64,000 bases of DNA from Aselliscus stoliczkanus. Taxonomy: Eukaryota > Chordata > Mammalia > Chiroptera > Hipposideridae. Where the stretch lies: assembly GCA_033961575.1 (NCBI GenBank), contig CM066727.1:2132001-2196000 (forward strand), read 5' to 3'. The position numbers and the translations under genes were made by a program. The notes beneath the pieces are model-generated. The model was not told the origin of the DNA. It ran no database searches and worked only from the letters and a program-made list of their open reading frames with translations. Numbering within the stretch: position 1 is the stretch's first letter; each line of letters starts with the position of its first letter. Shown here in pieces: positions 1-11,564 of this stretch.

Positions 1-730
1 CACTGAGCATCAGAACCCATACGTCTGCCTCACTGTCCAGCCACTGCAGGCCTAGTAAGCTTCACACAAGTACCAGTAGCCCTTGGGTCTGGGCTTGTGG
101 TTGGCAGTCTGTGGAGTCACCTTACGTTACCCATGCCAGCGTGGGAAGCAAGCGCCCTCTACACACAGGACTCTGGGTGCAGGCCAGGGCGCAGCAAGAC
201 GTGCATGGAAGCCGCCACACTCTCTCTGCACCACACGCACGCCTCTGAGGTCCTTTACTCATCACACACCAGCCTTGGAGTCAGCCTGACCCGCATCCTA
301 ACCCCCTGTGCCTCTTCCCGGCTGGGTCACCATAGCCCTTTCCCCCACTCGCCGGAAGCTGCAGGCCTCACCTGCAGACTGCACACCTCTCACGCAGCTC
401 TGTCACTCTACACAGTGACAGGTTTCGGTTTTGTGCTCACACCCACTCCACCCCTCACGCCATCGCTGTTCAGAGGAAGGCGCTTGCTTACTGGCCTTGT
501 CCGCATACATGTGTATGTGCCTGTCTGTACATCATGATAACATGTGGTGGCAAATGTGGTGACATGTTTCCATTTCACACGGATGGGGAGACTGTTTCCT
601 CGTGAATTGTCCCAGCTTACCGACTGCCTTCTATGTCCTAAACGCTGAGCAGCGCATGGAGTACAAGGTTGAACAGCTCTCTGATCTCACATGGTTTGTA
701 GGCACTCTAACTGTGGTCCACACAACGCAT
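1..730. other. Unique GC-rich sequence, no gene seen
   Basis: Moderately GC-rich sequence without recognisable repeats. Open frames here (for example 97-537 on the plus strand) show no known domain and overlap each other in several frames, as expected by chance. Nothing else is supported. Confidence 0.6.
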
Positions 731-732
731 AC

Positions 733-1102
733 ACTGATGTTCTGAATCTAAGTACCTCAGAATGTGGCTGTATTTGGCAATAAACCATTAAAGGTGTAAT
801 TAGGGAAGACGAGGCCCGATGCGTGGATCCTATGACTGGGGTCCTTATAAGAGCAGGAGATGAGGCCCAGACACGCACAGAGCGATGGCCATGTGAGGAC
901 TCAGGGAGAAGGTGGCCATATGCATGCCCAGGAGAGAGGCCCGGAACAGACACTTCCCCCCTGGTCCACAGACGGGGCCGTCCCTAATGACACTGGGATC
1001 GCAGACTGTAGCCCCCAAGCTGGGAGACGATGCTTTCTGTTGTCCTAGCATCTTGGTCTGGGGAACCTTGTCATGGCAGCCCAATGGACTGACACAGGAG
1101 CC
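733..1102 (+). repeat. MaLR (MLT1-type) LTR
   Basis: The order of landmarks matches the mammalian ERVL-MaLR LTRs: 'gtacctcagaatgtggctgt' near 752, 'gactggggtccttataagag' near 835, 'catgtgaggactcagggaga' near 890, 'ggagagaggcccggaacaga' near 931, and a tail 'catggcagcccaatggact' near 1072. These features are known for MLT1-like LTRs in the sense direction. It is solitary, with no internal retroviral region and no protein-coding capacity. It is old and diverged, and the subfamily and exact ends are uncertain. Confidence 0.8.
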
Positions 1103-1768
1103 ACGTGTATACACTGCTGACTGTGCATAGACCAGGCTGTGTAACCATGTCTTCAGGAAGCCTTCTTACTCAGGACGGGCTGTCTCGTCAGGCTGGAGGG
1201 CCATGGCGTCAGGGAAGACTTCCTGCAGACATGAGGGTTGGACGGGAGGAGGGCGGTGCAGTGGGACATGGGACACAGACCTGAAGGGCAAAAGGACGCG
1301 TCCGCCAGGGTGATGGAGAAGGCGTGGGCAGCGATGCAGGAACATGGATGGCCCAGAGGTACGGAGGATAGGGGCCTTCAACAAGGATGGCCACTGGCTT
1401 CCAGAAGCACAGGGTGGCCAGCGATGGCGGCGGAGGCACGGGCTTCACCTCCGACAAGTAAAAATCAGTGGTTGAAGAGGACGGTAGCTTCACCATCCCT
1501 CAGGGAGTCGCCTGAGCCCGTGGTGGCAGCCCATGTTAAACAGAGTTGGGGATCCCCGACCTCCAAACTTTCAAGGGGGTCATTCAGGTCAACCTATGTT
1601 TAAATGTTTCATTTATTGACTATGTACTGTATTTAGCAAACACAATGCCAGCTGATTCTTCTGGAAGTTTCTAGTGAAATAAATAAGAACATGTAACAGC
1701 ATGAGAAAATGTCCATGAAGGTCCACATGGCTCAGACCACGGGGAACCTGCTGCCAAGCGCAGGAGAC
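1103..1768. other. Unique sequence, no gene seen
   Basis: GC-rich to about 1600, then AT-rich. Open frames at 1209-1496 and 1238-1603 overlap on opposite strands and contain no recognisable domain. No repeat family recognised. Confidence 0.5.
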
Positions 1769-1769
1769 A

Positions 1770-2015
1770 GGAAGTAGTGTAGCTACTTGCTATTATGTCT
1801 CATGCCTTGATAAATTTCATAACAAACCACATCATGATGAGTAAATTTTGAATCAGTTCATTAATTTCATTAGGATCAATTCCCAGAAGTAAAAGTTATG
1901 GGTGAAAAGGGATGCACTTCTTTAAGTCTCTTTGAACACATACTGCAAAATTGCCCTAAAAAAAAAAAAAAAAACTTTGGGAAGACGCCTTTCAAAGGTA
2001 CTCCATTAATTTATA
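1770..2015 (-). repeat. Old L1 fragment, antisense
   Basis: The stretch around 1870-1900 ('tcaattcccagaagtaaaag' followed by 'tatgggtgaaaaggg') and 1930-1955 ('acatactgcaaaattgccct') corresponds to the antisense of the 3' region of ancient mammalian L1 elements. An A-rich run follows at 1960-1974. The copy is short and strongly diverged, so the subfamily is not assigned. Confidence 0.65.
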
Positions 2016-3175
2016 CCCCGACCCTTGAGCTCTTTATTTGAGATCCACTTGCCATCTTCTCCGAGACCTCTGAGCTCACCTGGCTTATTCTCTATTTCTC
2101 TATCGCTGCATCCTTCTCATATCAGAACAGTTACCACCTCTGTCTCTACCACGAGCTGAAAGCTAATGACACATGGGCATGTGTTGTTAGTACGAGTCCC
2201 CTCTGTTATAATTCCCTATGAAATATACATACACATTGTTTCTTTTTCTTAATACAAAGAAAATATAAGGAAGCGTTAGAGACACCTGAAGACACTTAGA
2301 ACAGCCCTCAAGGGGCCTGGCAGGAAATTCTTTTGAATGTTTTTTTTTTTTCCCCTGTCATTACTGACAGATCATCCCAAACCCTTGTGATATATAATGA
2401 TATATATTTCATAAAACTGTAACTTACTGTCCCTGTAACAGTGATACTCCCCTGCTCCTCACCCACCAAGCCCATAGCTAATCACATTTTTGTATTTTTT
2501 TGACCATTACGCACTTAGCACCTTATCTAGAAAAGAAAAGGCAAGTTGTGGTATAACTTACTTGTTTTAGTCTCAAAAATACTTTCTAGAGCTAGACCAA
2601 TCGTTTCCACATTGCCTGGTGCGCCTCCTATTTTGCTGGGAGCGTAAAGGGAAATCGCACCTGTGGTTGGTTGTTCGGGCAGCGTGCATGCGCGGTGTGT
2701 GTGTCTGGGCGGGTACTGGAGAGCTGGAATGTTCCACTCGTAGATTCTATCCAAATTGTGAAAATAAATATCCCAACGTGTGTTACTCAGGACTTGATAC
2801 ACTTTGAAAATAAAGGAAACGCCTGACTGTTTCAGGAGCCGCTTCTGTGCGACCTCCTGTCTTCGCGGGCGGTGCAGGGCCTTCCCCGGCGAGTGCTGCT
2901 GGGAGCCCAGCTGGAGCCTCCTTCACCTGCGCTGCCCACAGGGCTGTAGCCGGAGAACACATTGAAATTCAGATGGCACTGCCCCTGAGGCTGCACAAGC
3001 AGCCCGGAGAGGGGCATTCATCCGAAATGCTTTACATACAGCACACAGACTTCTTTTCCCAACGCTGAGAACCTCGGCAAGCGGGGTGAAGCCAATCACA
3101 GACCTCCAGGGGTCTGAGGTTTGACACTGCTGCTCACTTGGGTGGTTGGAAAGTACCGCAGGCAGAAACACAGCC
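2016..3175. other. Unique sequence, no gene seen
   Basis: Mixed-composition sequence with T runs at 2341-2352. No coding or RNA gene is recognisable. Some old interspersed repeat may be present but cannot be named. Confidence 0.5.
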
Positions 3176-3179
3176 CCAA

Positions 3180-3360
3180 AGGCCCAGAGAGTCAGAAGGG
3201 CCGGGACACAGCCGTCCCAAACCCGGAGGGCTCAGCCGCGGCGGGACGCGGGCGAGCAGCCCCTCGCAGACGAGGCCCAAGGCGGGCTGAGCTGACCTCG
3301 GGCTTCGGTGCTCAGAGGAATCGGCTAACGCACGGCATCTCGCCTGTTCCGTGTCCAGTC
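3180..3360. promoter_or_regulatory. Short CpG-rich cluster
   Basis: By eye about 19 CpG dinucleotides fall in roughly 170 bases, including a dense patch at 3236-3255 (gccgcggcgggacgcgggcg). This is far above the depleted level typical of mammalian DNA. No exon or repeat accounts for it. It may be a small CpG island or simply a GC-rich patch, and promoter function is not shown. Confidence 0.45.
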
Positions 3361-3734
3361 CCTGGGACCCCGTGCTGCCAGTACAGGGATGAACTCAGGA
3401 GCTTCTCGCTTGTCCCCTCTCTGTCCTTGTGTGCCCACTTTCGAAGCTGCACAACCCTGATCTGACCCAGATATGAACAGGATAAAAATAGCCAGAAGGC
3501 AACTCAACACACCGTGTAATCTGTGCTGGCATCCCGCAATTACAGCATTTACCCAATTGCAGGCTGCTGAGAACCACGGTTAATGGATCTGAAGAGGAGC
3601 CTCTGGGCAGCGCTGGGCTCCCTTCCAGGGCCAGTCTGGGCGGTGCCCATCAGGCCGCTTACCTGAGTGCCCTAGGCTGGAAATGAGCCTCCCCTGGTCT
3701 CCTTGCATCCTCAGAAGGGAGGATATATTCAATC
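3361..3734. other. Unique sequence, no gene seen
   Basis: No repeat, RNA gene or coding signal was recognised here. Confidence 0.5.
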
Positions 3735-3825
3735 CACACCATTCAGTCAATAGATACTGAGTGAGCACCTGCGCCAGGGCCCCGTGATAGCCACGCAGCA
3801 TGGCCCATGGGGTGAACACGTGTGG
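3735..3825 (-). repeat. L2 3' end, antisense
   Basis: 'attcagtcaatagatactga' followed by 'gtgagcacctgcgccaggg' and a 'gatagccacgcagcatgg' segment follows the antisense of the LINE2 3' end (a target-like ATTCA repeat, then the complement of the 'tgcctggcacatagta' tail). Ancient and diverged. Confidence 0.6.
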
Positions 3826-3879
3826 GCTGCACGCACTTCCAGCACTGCCGAGACTCGCCTGGCACTCCCTTCTCTAACT

Positions 3880-3985
3880 GACTTGTCACCAATGTGTGCG
3901 AGTCACCTGAGCCTCAGATGTCTCACGTGGAACCTGGGCACAAGACAGTGCTTGACTTACGTGTTCAGTGAAGACAAAACAAATC
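3880..3985 (+). repeat. MIR fragment
   Basis: The segment 'gagtcacctgagcctcagat' through 'acagtgcttgacttacgtg' has the order of the MIR core and 3' part (the 'gcctcagtttcctcatctg' region and then the 'cagtgcctggc' region). Short and diverged. Confidence 0.55.
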
Positions 3986-4227
3986 CACTATTAATCCGTT
4001 GGGCACTTTCATTAGATTTTGGTCTTTTTATTTAATTGCAGAATGAGAGCAAAAGCATGTTAATTGAGCTTCCACTCTCCCAATGTGATGATGATGGTGC
4101 TGATGCTGATGAAGATGGAACATAAGAGCTAGCCCAGGATAAACATTACCTGCGTGTCAACTCCTTCATATGCTTCCATCACAGCTTAATCGAAATGTGT
4201 CCCGTACATCGCTGATTATTTTAACTT

Positions 4228-4330
4228 GACACATGAACCCTGGGGATCCATGAGGCTAAGTAAATGGCTGCAAAGCTAATAAGAGCTCGTGTTGGATTAA
4301 ACCCACATCTGTGTTCTCTGGATACTTTTA
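4228..4330 (-). repeat. MIR fragment, antisense
   Basis: 'catgaggctaagtaaatggc', 'aaagctaataagagctcg' and 'ggattaaacccacatctgtg' follow the antisense MIR order: a 'gaggctcagagaggttaagt' region, 'cacacagctagtaagtgg', then 'gggattcaaacccag'. Confidence 0.6.
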
Positions 4331-4379
4331 ATGTGCAGTTGCTTCTCTACCCAAACTATCTTTAACTCCAGTGCATTGG

Positions 4380-4600
4380 CTGTTTTCCTAAAGTAGGGAT
4401 TGAGTCATGCCACTTCTTGTCTAAAAATACTCACTGTCCATCTCCTCTTAGAGCCTGAGAATAAATTTACCCTCCTTAGAATGTCATCTGAGACCTTTCA
4501 TTGCCTCGTCTCACCTGACCCTCAAACCTTATTTTTCTAAGTTTCTTATCCATCAAGATTTCACTCCAATGTCAACCTCTGTATAAATTTCTGCAGGCTC
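4380..4600 (+). repeat. L2 fragment
   Basis: Pyrimidine-rich sequence with 'actcactgtccatctcctct', 'gagaataaatttaccctcct' and 'gagacctttcattgcctcgt' matches the internal order of LINE2 3' regions (cost-of-drift 'caatggctcccc', 'ataaagtccaaactcctt', 'aggccctccacaa'). Confidence 0.55.
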
Positions 4601-6225
4601 CCTCAGTCAGAATCGAATGTCGGTGCATTCCCACAGCATCTGGTTTTAGTAGAGTGCATGATGCCTTAGGTTGGATGACATGGCTGGTCGTTCCCAGGTC
4701 TGCCCTCCCCCTGGGATGCAAAAGGCGAGCTTGTTGGAGAAGGGGCTATCTGCCTTGTGTCCACTGCTGTTATCTCCACACTGCCTGACTCTATGCCTTG
4801 TTGCACTGCTCAGAGGACACAGGAAAGGGGGAATAAATATATGACTTTGCATTCACGAATCAGTATCAATTGTCCATGTCCCTCTTCAGCTGTCAGAATT
4901 TCATTTTTTTTTCCTGCTTTCATCTAGTTTATCGTCTTCAGGTCTGAATCTGTTTCAAGTTCTCAGTGTCCCTTTTGAACTAGAGAACAGGGAGCAGGAG
5001 ACCAGGGACAAACTCAGTGTGACCAGTCCCAGGGTAAAAAACATAACATCTTAATTCCTGATCATTGGACTCTGATTCTAGTGAGAGGATTTATATGTAC
5101 TATTCTAGTCGGGACAAGATAGGGTCAACAGGTAAGCCAGTATCATTGGTTCACACAACACTTAAGTCCAAAAAGGGATTTTGGAAGGTCTAGATTCAAC
5201 ATTGCAAAAGATGTTAAAAGCAAAAATTTACATGAAACATTAGAAGACTGTAAGCAAAGGCAAAACACGTAGAGATAACTCCCGAGTCCAAGAGTGAGGC
5301 CACACACGTCTGCTTGTAAACTTCCAGCCGACCGAGCAGAGGGCAGGGAGACCGGCTCCGGCCTGAATGTGCCCACCAGCTGAAGCCGGGGCACAAAAAA
5401 CAGGCGGCAAAGCCATCGTCATCGTGCAAAGGAATAATCCTCTCAGGAGGACCCACTAAGAAAATCGAGGGGAACGTCTACAGGGAGCCATCTTAAAGCG
5501 CTCCCTGAGGTGGGCTCATCTGAAGTCCGGGTGTGGTTCGGAAGGAGCCTCAAGGGCTGGGAGGGACCAGCACAGTGTCACCGAGAAAGCTTCTGTTCCT
5601 GAAACTATATTCATCAATACAGGGCTCGATTAACATATGACTTGTGTTGTCTCAGTTGCAGTTCCTTGATTTACTAAGTCTACAGAAAGTCCTGAATGTG
5701 GTTACGTGGTCCTCGCCTCGGCCAGTGGCCGGTTGTTACCAGGCCCGGAGCCTGGACCCCTCCCTGCCCTGGTCACCCTCTCAGAGAGCTCGCCCAGTCT
5801 CCCTGCTCTAACTGCCACGTGTACGCCAGTGAGGCCGCCCTGCAGGGCAGCCTGGCCTCGCCCCCAGAGCTGCGGCCCACGCTTCCGGTGTCCTTCCTGA
5901 TGCCCTTCCGCACCCAGCGGCCACCTCAGGATGACGGGCCCCCTGCGATGCCAGGGCTTTGCACCCCACCCTGCTCCTCGCCCATTCTTCCCCCACTTCC
6001 TTTCTCCTTTGCACACACCTTCATCCCACACCCTGTGCATTCTATCTTCAGGCTTGGTCCACCTCTGACCATTTCTCAGCACTTCGTGTACCCTGTTCTC
6101 ACCTGGACAGACCTCAGGGTCCCTCACTGTGACGTTCCCCGGCCTCCTTATGCTACCAGCACCCCCACCAGCACCCCTACCTTCTGTTCTCAGCACAGCA
6201 CCCGAGGGGCCATTTAAATGATAAA
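4601..6225. other. Unique sequence, no gene supported
   Basis: GC-rich in its second half. The overlapping frames 5696-6217 (plus, 173 codons) and 5702-6196 (minus, 164 codons) are mirror open frames in a GC-rich, stop-poor stretch. Their products are low-complexity, rich in proline or glycine/arginine, and contain no known domain. The CT-rich part at 5960-6190 could be more of the L2 copy that begins just downstream. Confidence 0.5.
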
Positions 6226-6550
6226 TTAGATCACATCACATCTTAGAACAAATCTCTCCAATGGTTACCTGCTTCACCGAGAGTAAAGTTAGAATCTAAA
6301 GGCGTCTGACCTACACAAACTCACTCCTGCCCTCTGCCCTCATTCCTGGGCACTTCCCACTCACACACTCAGCTCTGCTCACACTGGTCTCCTAGCGCCT
6401 CTGAACGCTCCAAGCCCTTGGGTCTTGCTATATCCTCTGCCCAGAGTTCAGGATATTTTCAAGGCTGGCTCTCCTTTGCCCTTTAGGAAACAGGCTAATC
6501 TCCTTGACACTGTAGTATCGATATCCTGCGAGGCTCCATTCTGCTTCTCT
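6226..6550 (+). repeat. L2 fragment
   Basis: 'cacatcacatcttagaacaa', 'caatggttacctgcttcacc', 'agtaaagttagaatctaaag' and 'cactggtctcctagcgcctc' follow the LINE2 3'-region order. The stretch includes the 'tcctctgcccagagttcagg' block that corresponds to the family's 'ccctctgcctggaacg'. Confidence 0.75.
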
Positions 6551-6593
6551 CCTTTATCTTCCTCCAAAGACCCTATGACTAGATGATAGGTAC

Positions 6594-6598
6594 GTAGG

Positions 6599-6638
<40 letters not shown>

Positions 6639-6748
6639 GGATGGATAGTAGATAGATAGATAGATAGATAGATAGACAGATAGACAGATAGATAGATAAT
6701 GGATGGATAGTAGATAGATAGATAGACAGATAGATAATGGATGGATAG

Positions 6749-6785
<37 letters not shown>

Positions 6786-6855
6786 ATAGATAGATAGATA
6801 GATAGATAGACAATAGATGATAGATAGACAGACAGATAGATAATGGATGGATAGC

Positions 6856-6899
<44 letters not shown>

Positions 6900-6900
6900 G
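6594..6900 (+). repeat. Large GATA (TAGA) microsatellite with higher-order structure
   Basis: About 305 bases of (GATA)n. The array is not uniform: a variant block 'ataatggatggatagtagat' (once 'atagcagat') recurs near 6633, 6697, 6736 and 6840, and GACA variants appear near 6675-6687, 6724 and 6826-6834. This suggests amplification of a larger unit over the tetramer. On the minus strand all three frames stay mostly open (Ile/Tyr/Leu/Ser repeats), which is an artefact of the repeat and not a gene. Confidence 0.97.
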
Positions 6901-7317
6901 GTGGACACACACATGCATATATACGTGTGTATAACTTATTTGTTATTTAATGTCATGGGAGCAGAGGAGGTGATCAATCTGCTTTAGAGTGCCTGGTAAG
7001 CCTAACTCTGTTTCTCACTCTGACACACCATATTTTGAGTTTCAGCACGTTAACATTTGAATGGGTGTAGCATATGCAAACAGCTGTTGCCTGAAATCTT
7101 TTGGGAATAGGGAAGGGACAGAAAAAAGTAAATAAAAGAAGCACAGCACCTACACTGTACCTTCCCTTTCCCGCTCCACCCCAAGGTGCCTCCCCTTACC
7201 CACCTGTCTACGACCTGCTGGTCGCCTCATTCCCACCTCCTGACCAGAAAACACCACTTCCCTTCCTGAGGTTACAGATGGCCAAGAGCACAGCTGCCCC
7301 ACCCTGCCTGCATTTCC
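6901..7317. other. Unique sequence, no gene seen
   Basis: Nothing recognisable beyond a pyrimidine-rich approach to the CCCT array. The open frame at 7101-7511 owes its length to that array. Confidence 0.5.
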
Positions 7318-7430
7318 TGCCTCCCTCCCCACTTCTCCTCCCTCCCTCCCTCCCTCCCTCCCTCCCTCCCTCCCTCGCTCTCTCTCCCTGCCTCCCTCCC
7401 TCTCTCTCCCTGCCTCCCTGCTTCCTTCCC
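7318..7430 (+). repeat. CCCT/CCTG microsatellite
   Basis: A pyrimidine-rich tract with a pure (CCCT)n core at about 7336-7375, followed by imperfect 'ctctctccctgcctccctc' units. Strongly strand-asymmetric. Confidence 0.95.
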
Positions 7431-10400
7431 TGGGTCCCTGTAGCCCCTGCTGCTCCAGACTGGCCCCCACTTGTCTCACAGGCACAACTTGCCTTTTCTC
7501 AAGGCCTTTGAAAATCGGGTTCCCATAATTGTCTGTGCTGAGGTTTCAGGGTGCCTTCTTTTCTACTCCAAACACATTTCTCCTGACTGCTGTGTGTTTA
7601 TGACACGCGCTGCTTGGGGGCCCGTGTAGGGGGCTGGGCTCCTGCCCTTGGGTTCGCGGCAGTGTTTCTGGGCCCACGTAAGTGCAGAGATGCCAGAAAA
7701 CTAGTGTGGCCAACATTTTCATAACAAATTACCGTTTCTAGTCTCCTCCAAATGTCACAGATGTTAAAAGACTCTTTAAATCTACTTTTTAGAGAAGTAA
7801 AATATTGTCACTACCTTTTTTGGTAAAGAATCTGAGCAGAAATGACATTATGCTTCCTAACGTGAAGGTGTTATCTGTGTGCTTGAGCTATTAAGGAACT
7901 CGGCTTTGGATTTTCTAATGATTTTCAAGTGTCCATTATTTAAGAAAAGTCACCTAGCTGTAAATCCTGATGGTTGCCATGGAGAAGGGAGGGGTTTCGG
8001 AAACCCTGTGAGCCTGGATGCCGATAAGGGAAGGAGAGGTTGCTTCAATTGTCATTTTTTAAAGGATTTTATATATCTTAAAATAATCACTTTATATCAT
8101 TCACTGGTTTCATTTTATATTTGACGTAAAATTACCCTACTAAATGAGCCACACAAATTAGCAGTGAATTACGTTCAACTATCCAAAAGCAATTATGTTG
8201 GTGAATAAATTGGTATTTTAATAAAGTACAGATGTTGATGATAGGGATAATTTTTGAGGTTAAAGATGTGTTATGCTATGAGTTGAAATATGAAGAAGGT
8301 GGCACAATAAGACGAACCCATGCAGTATATGCAGAACATAAAATTATATTGAAGTTATCTGAAAGTTTATCCTGAGCTGGCCTCATGCTCATTCCAGAAG
8401 AAAGATGAATGTTCAGAAATTTTGAGTGGTCATATGTTGAGGTATATTTAACTGAGAACATGAAAGACAGTCACTCAAATGTTCTTGAGTATTTTGAAGT
8501 TTTATATTTTCCCAATCTTTAAATACTGGAAAACTGAGAATTCTTATTTTTTTTGCCAAAAGCATGTGAACTTCTAAGCTCCTTTTTCCAAATGCAAACA
8601 TGCCTTGTGAAAAGCATTCTTTGTATCATTTTAAATCCTTTTGCCTTACTATTCAGTATTAAATAATAAGGCTAAGTCTGATATAAAATGGTACCATCTG
8701 GATAAAAAATTATATGCACAAATTAAATATCAAAAGTTCCAAGTTAACAGCATCTTCCCTCCCCTGGGGAAGCACACCAGGATTAATCAGAATCCGTATT
8801 GTCTCCTCCTTTCATGCTCAGAAACAGCACAGATGAGGTTAGGCGATTAGTTCTTATTCTGCAAATGAGCACATGGAAGTAACGGGCGTCCTCAGAAGAA
8901 AATGTTGGAAGCGCTGCAAATAATCAAGAGTCTGCCTGGCCCTGAATTGCTTCCTTTTAAGTACACATTATAAACACTGATGACTCACTAGGAAGAGAGG
9001 GACGCACAACTTCAATGGCTCAAAATTACGCCCTGGAGCTAATGTCAGAAAGCATCCCATCCCATCACTTTTTAATATTGCATTGTATTGGTACTGAACA
9101 CCCACAAACGCCCATTAGCACATTCACAGATACTAAAGTGCCTCTAATAATTCACTAAAGTTGATGCTGCACCGGCCCTTGTCCCAGCTGCTGGAGATGA
9201 TAAGAGGGCCTCTTACCTGTTAGCAACCATTCCAGCTGACAACAGAAAGAAGGCCATCCAGGGTGGCCGCACGGACACTTTTCGTATAAGGCCCATTCCA
9301 TCTCTTGGGTGACATTCTTATAGACAGATCAATCTAAGAGAAAATAATTCAATCAGCTGGCCCTACTGCTTTTCCTCTGAACAATTTCCTCAATAATTTG
9401 CTCTGTTTATTGGATAGTTTGTGATTTGCAGGGAGGAAGGGGTTTAGGCAACCCACAGAATTTAGATAAGATCATAGCTCTCCAACTGTCAAGAGGAGGC
9501 TTTAAAGATATCTGTCTACTCGCCCCTAAAATATCCTTGACGTTTTGTTTGACGGCTTAGAATAAAGTATTTCATAAGGGAAATTTAAATCAAATCAAAG
9601 CAAAGAGGCAAATCGTTACAAGCCTATTGAACGTGTGGCACTGTGGATGGGACTGAGAAATAAGGGAATGCTGTTTCAGCTTTCCAGGAGTTTACGGACC
9701 AAGCTGGCAGAACAAGGCAGAGGTTCGGGCTGATTATTTAACCCAAAGTCCTAGGTCAGTAATTGGAGCAGAATTCTAAAAATCAGTACCTGCTAATTCC
9801 CGTACACCAGAGTACAGGTAATAACAGAAAGATGCCCATGTGTCTTCACTCCTTACTCATTTAACCTGGTCAGATCAATAGGCCTAGCACTCCCGTCCGC
9901 ACCGGTGTCTTATTCAGTGAGGCGCTTTCTGGGGAATTCCTGTGGACGTGCCCTGTGACCCAGCAGACAGGGGGCGCCTTCTCAGGGACGAGGGGGAGCC
10001 CCCTGAGCCATGGGGGGCCGTGGCACAGGGTGTGTGGCTCCGTGGCCCATCGGCCCCCCCACTGCGGCTCACTCAGAGGGGCAGCGCCCCAGCGTCTGAG
10101 CTTTCTCCCACAGCCTCACACACAGCCAGGGACTCGGCGCAGAAATGGCTGCCCCGCTGGGGGAGGCAGGAGAATGCCCGCGTGGACTCCAGCACCCCGC
10201 GGTCACAGCAAGGACCAGGGGGGCTCCATGAGGCAGACGCGTTAATAAATGTGCACGCTACCGAGCTTGGGTCTGTCTCATTTTTCTCTCTGTACTTCTT
10301 ACATCAACAGTATTTTTCCTATTACCTTTTTCTCATCTACTTTCACTCTATAATTTTAATAGGGTTATTGGATAAGAATTAAAATCTTGAATACCAATTC

Positions 10401-10590
10401 CATTGAAGACCGTGGCCTGATACGGAGGAGACAATGAGATAGGGGCCTTTAGGTTTTTTAAGGTAAGACTGAAGCATAGCCATCGACGAATCCCCTTTCT
10501 GCCCACCTAATAGGGGTTTGGTAGGAGATACTGAAACTTGAACAATGAAAGTAGAGAGCCATAGAGAATTTTAAGGTCACATGATGCCTT
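7431..10590. other. Repeat-poor block; possible conserved non-coding sequence at about 8650-9620
   Basis: No gene or repeat is recognised in this 3-kb stretch. Positions 8650-9620 are AT-rich and complex, free of simple repeats, and rich in homeobox-like TAAT/ATTA and forkhead-like cores, which is the usual look of conserved non-coding elements. Positions 9940-10240 are GC-rich with overlapping chance frames. Conservation cannot be judged from one sequence. Confidence 0.4.
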
Positions 10591-10610
10591 TTCCTCTTTT
10601 AAAAGAGGAA
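10591..10610. repeat. 20-bp perfect palindrome
   Basis: 'ttcctctttt' is followed at once by its exact reverse complement 'aaaagaggaa'. It could extrude as a spacer-less hairpin or bind a dimeric factor, but no function is evident. Confidence 0.9.
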
Positions 10611-10751
10611 GGATCTGATGATAAAGAGGTTCATGCCACGTGCAATGGAAACTTATAATGCAGTTTGGGATAGAATATGTCATCTGAATACTAGTGCATT
10701 GCTCATTCCTAAATGAAGGATAATTACTAGCGTATGTATTTTAATACTACC

Positions 10752-11564
10752 TTAATGATACTGCTGCCCTATGGGAAGGGAATACCCCCCAAAGGAAACC
10801 CCAGGACAGCATAACAGCACACACCGCACACAGGAGACTTGCTGTAATACGCACAGAAGCCCAGCGGAAGCAGGGAATGACTTTTTAATCGCTGCAAAAA
10901 CACATGACATGGGCTCTGCGCTCTTCACCGTGTTTTCCCTGTCCGGGCCGCACGGACACCTACAACACAGGCCGGACAGCACCGTCCAGAGCCTGTCACC
11001 TCCCAGAGGACACGCAGTGAGCCCATGTGCCCTGCCCCCAGCGCCGCGCCACCACCCGTTCACTTCATGTGTATTTATCCAGGGGGGTATTTTTGAGCGC
11101 TGAAGGCCAGCAGTGGCCCACTTGCCCCGTGTGTCCCGCGTGGTGATGCGCGCGCTCTCTGATGGGGTCAGGAGGGCGCTCTGGAAGCAGCAGGACAAAG
11201 GCTCCTGGAGGCTTTGTGCTCTGCAAACCGCACGCTGGAAACAGCCGGGCTGGTGGGGAAACCTGGGCTGGTGGCAGATTATCCAAATCTTAGGTAACTT
11301 GGTAAGCAAGGCGCTAGCGAAGGGCCCTGGGGCGATTTTGTGGATGAGGCACACAGGCTGATCCCCGCTGCAGCCGTCAGCACCGCAGGTAAGGCACATG
11401 CACCGCAGCCTAGGCTGGCGGGGCGGCCACAGGTGAGCCGGCGCTGGGCCTAAGCCAGCCGGTGGGGCCGCCTGCAGGTGGGCCCGCGAGGCAGTGGGCC
11501 CGGGCACAGCTGAGAGCGCGGCCTGGGGTGCTGAAAGTGTGTGATGTCTTAGGAGCTGCCCCAA
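10752..11564 (-). other. Longest non-repeat open frame (270 codons), coding not supported
   Basis: An uninterrupted frame on the minus strand in a GC-rich segment. The product is rich in Cys, Pro, Leu and Ser, with no signal peptide, transmembrane pattern or domain that I recognise. Shorter frames overlap it on both strands (10771-11103 plus, 11113-11361 plus). GC-rich DNA has few stops, and in 64 kb read in six frames one such frame can arise by chance. I do not annotate it as a gene. Confidence 0.2.

Noticed and set aside
733..1102. Endogenous retrovirus with coding regions
   Set aside because: Only a solitary MaLR LTR is visible; no internal genes accompany it or the one at 37985-38370.
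5696..6217. Mirror frames of 173 and 164 codons on opposite strands
   Set aside because: GC/CT-rich, stop-poor sequence; products are low-complexity with no domain, and both strands are equally open.
6448..6918. Three long minus-strand frames of Ile/Tyr/Leu/Ser repeats
   Set aside because: They are translations of the GATA microsatellite in each frame; a tetramer array without stops opens all frames together.
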